64,000 bases of DNA, taken from Haemonchus contortus (Eukaryota > Nematoda > Chromadorea > Rhabditida > Trichostrongylidae). A model generated the notes under the pieces. That model searched no databases, was not told where the DNA came from, and saw only the letters and a program-made list of their open reading frames with translations. Below, in pieces: positions 61,733-64,000 of this stretch. The position numbers and the translations under genes were made by a program. The stretch is taken from positions 13,556,091 to 13,620,090 of the forward strand of contig LS997564.1 in the NCBI GenBank assembly GCA_000469685.2. Direction: 5' to 3'. How positions within the stretch are numbered: the stretch's first letter is position 1; each line of letters opens with the position of its first letter.

Positions 61733-63830
61733 CCCTTTGACGACAGCGCGCCTTTCTGCGTGTCTGCCGCGCGGGACAGGGGTGTTTTGAAGCTTTCCGT
61801 TTCCGCGGCTCATCGTTGAGCCGCGCTGTCTCACGGGTCACTCTTTTTTCTGCGACAAGCTATTTTCACATTTCCCAGGGTTATTTCTCATCTTTAAGTT
61901 TCAAACAGCTGTAAATTAGGTAGGTATCAGTTTTCTACTCTTACCAATCCTGATTTTAAGCATATTATGACTTTGTGAGTCAAAAATGGAACAGCCCGCT
62001 GTAGACGACTTGGAGACTGTTTTTGAAAGATTATTAGTCGAGTCCGATGATGATATAGAGGAGACATTGAGAAACGATTCCTTCCGCAGTGACGCCCTAG
62101 TATTACCTACGAACCAGGTGGTTTACCCGAGAAAGACGCCGACCAACTATCCAACATGAACAGCACGGATTCAGGAAGTGCCAACCAACAGCCAACATTC
62201 CGCAGTTGGTTGGCACTGCATGTGAAGAGGGAAATGTGAGAGTTTCGTTGAGGGAATGGGTTTTCCGTATCACTCTCTTTATCATTATCATAAGCGTTTG
62301 CGGACGGACACACCGACATACCGACATACCGACATACCGACATACACACAAACCGACAAACCGACACACCAAGTTTCTGCTTTATAAATGAGAGAGATAA
62401 TGTATCTGACGCGGAAAGTGAGACGTTATCAATATCAGACAGCGAGAGTGAAGACGAATGGATTAGCGGTGCAGAAGTACATGATGACTTCGTATTCACT
62501 CAACAAGTTGGTCCGTATGATTGTGTACACAGTTGCCACGAACCCATCGACTTTTACGAACTATATTTGAACGGGGAAATGCTTTCACTCATTGTCGGAG
62601 AAACGAATAGACAGGAATTTTCAAGATACTTGTCCTGCCGAAATCAAAAAGTTCATGGGATTATGCATACAAATGGGAGTAGTGCAGATGCCAAAGTTGA
62701 GTGATTATTGGAGTACCAGACTTGCGATTGGTGGGCACTCGATTGCTGGAAAAGTGATGCCAAGGACCCGACTCGAGCAGTTACTGAACTCCCTTCACTT
62801 TGCTGGCAATAATCAATTCGATAGCAACAGGCTTTACAAGATCAATGATTTCCTGGAACTGTTCAACGCGAACTGCGAGAAAGCCTACAGACCTGAAAAA
62901 GAAGTTTGCATCGATGAGTCATTAGTGCCATTTCGAGGCAGAATAGTTATCAGGCAATACGTTCCTTCCAAGAGGCACAAATATGGAATTAAGCTTTTCA
63001 AACTATGTTGCAAAGGTGGTTACACGTGGAGGACCAAGATCTACGCAGGAAGACAGCCTTCAAGGAAGGATCCAGTAGCTGTATTTGTGGTCATGGAGTT
63101 AATGGACGGTCTTCTAGATCAAGGTAGACATCTCTGTACCGATAACTGGTATTCGAGCGTGCCCTTGGCTAACAGCTTATTGAAACGCAGCACCCACTTG
63201 TTCGGGACTTTGAGGAAAAATCGGAAAGGAATACCAACAAAAGTCAAGGACAGGAAGTTGAGAAGAGGGCAAGTGTAATACCAGCAAAATCAGAATGGAG
63301 TATTGGTTTTAAAGTGGAAGGATGAACGCGATTTGTTCATGATTTCCACGAGACATGATGGGATCATGACTCCCAACGGAAAACCGCAAGTCGTCGAAGA
63401 TTACAACAAAGTTATGGGATTTGTCGATCGAAGCGACGAAATGTCTGCATATACACCATTTGTGAGGAGAACTACTAAGTAGTATCTCAGGATTTTCTTC
63501 CACCTCATGACACAGACAGCGTCGGTAAATTCCTGGAAACTGTACATTGACGTGGTAGAGAAAATAAGGCTTAATAATTTCAAAATGAGTGTTATTGAAT
63601 CACTTCTGGAAAATGAAAGAGTCTGCGCGCCAACAACTAGTCACAGTCTGGAAGAATTGCTCGGACGGAAAACAGAAGTTCATAAGAGATGTATAGGTTG
63701 TAACAAACAGTTATCTCGAGAATACGGGCGCGTATACGCTTCTAGTAACACAGGACGAGACAATACTAGATGCAGTAAGTGTAAAGGTCATTTTTGCATT
63801 GATTGTTTCTAAAAAACTCACAAAAAATGC
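61733..63830 (+). pseudogene. Decayed piggyBac-type transposon with transposase remnant
   Basis: The left terminus CCCTTTGACGACAGCG matches the MITE at 825. A subterminal palindrome GCGGCTCA-TCGT-TGAGCCGC lies at 61805-61824. Translation would start at ATG 61986 (MEQPAVDDLETVFERLLVES), which runs 58 codons into an insertion ending near 62385. An acidic segment and EPIDFYELYLNGEML follow (about 62395-62620); a frameshift near 62615-62630 leads to CPAEIKKFMGLCIQMGVVQM. Catalytic Asp positions are recognisable: VCIDESLVPFRGR, LCTDNWYSSVPLA and YNKVMGFVDRSDEM. Two stops (63276-63278, 63479-63481, the latter likely Trp to stop) interrupt the frame. The C-terminal cysteine-rich finger CIGCNKQ...CSKCKGHFCIDCF is complete. 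The right terminus is not seen before the window ends. Not active. Confidence 0.85.
62108..62385 (+). repeat. Insertion in the piggyBac N-terminal region
   Basis: Frame homology to the acidic N-terminal region breaks after CCTACGAACCAG and resumes near 62385. The inserted DNA carries a 13-bp perfect inverted repeat (AGTGCCAACCAAC at 62177-62189, complement at 62205-62217) and a GACATACC microsatellite (about 62308-62345), similar in style to the CA-bearing repeats at 60090 and 61040. It could be a nested repeat or an expanded intron. Confidence 0.5.
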
Positions 63831-64000
63831 GATTTTCAGCAGAATGATTGAATTGGTCAGAAGTTTGTTGAAACTAACCATGTATTTCTCGACCCACTTC
63901 GTGTGTATTATCATTTGAAGATTGTGAATTTAATAAAAACAGAAAACTTCAAAAAAAAGAACAACCAAAAAGATTAACCCTTGAAAAGAGTGCGGCTCAG

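Noticed and set aside
63972..63981. TTAACCCTTG near the right edge as the right end of the piggyBac copy
   Set aside because: It has the orientation of a left end, not the inverted right end expected (complement of CCCTTTGACGACA followed by TTAA), so the true right end is probably outside the window.
1..64000. CRISPR array, bacterial operon, phage or plasmid features
   Set aside because: The spliced genes, SINEs and RTE/piggyBac elements show a eukaryotic nuclear genome; no regular spacer arrays were seen.

Overview
The window looks like nuclear DNA of a clade V (strongylid, hookworm-like) nematode. The evidence is small exons joined by short introns with TTTCAG-type acceptors, a complete nematode-style CBP/p300 gene, a secreted Cys/Gln-rich protein of the C. 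elegans ABU/PQN type, and RTE-type retrotransposon fragments that resemble those abundant in hookworm genomes. The genus cannot be fixed from the sequence alone, and no bacterial or organellar features are seen.

Layout. 1-5500 is gene-poor: a SINE copy, a piggyBac-type MITE, a larger inverted-repeat element and a tRNA-like sequence. 5503-7437 (+) is a two-exon gene for a secreted, cysteine- and glutamine-rich repeat protein. 7438-30324 is mostly intergenic and rich in transposons: three more SINE copies, a nested palindrome near 21.1 kb, a decayed RTE retrotransposon (+), and a second RTE fragment (-) that fills the gap between two near-identical foldback MITEs. A weak candidate membrane-protein gene lies on the minus strand at about 16.7-19.0 kb.

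30325-45087 (-) is the core of the window: a CREB-binding protein/p300 acetyltransferase gene (cbp-1) of 44 reconstructed exons, about 2,110 codons. In order it encodes TAZ1, KIX, bromodomain, RING/PHD, HAT, ZZ and TAZ2, then a Q/P/M/G-rich tail with an NCBD-like helix segment. All splice phases agree except at one place: a 2-bp deficit in the ZZ exon breaks the frame, either a sequence error or a real lesion.

45088-59592 is again intergenic, with two inverted-repeat elements, a deleted SINE and a GC-rich palindromic repeat array (56.4-57.9 kb). 59593-61657 (+) holds two phase-compatible exons of an unrecognised gene whose intron carries CA-rich repeats. 61733 to the right edge is a decayed autonomous piggyBac-type transposon whose terminal sequence matches the MITE at 825-1066, so both ends of the window carry related mobile DNA.

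The genes do not form an operon-like group: cbp-1 is a nuclear coactivator, the Cys/Gln-rich protein is probably a cuticle or extracellular structural component, and the rest is mobile DNA. I found no convincing sign of a wholly new biological system. The most useful observations are the cbp-1 frame break, the SINE family, the MITE pair around an RTE fragment, and the palindromic loci.
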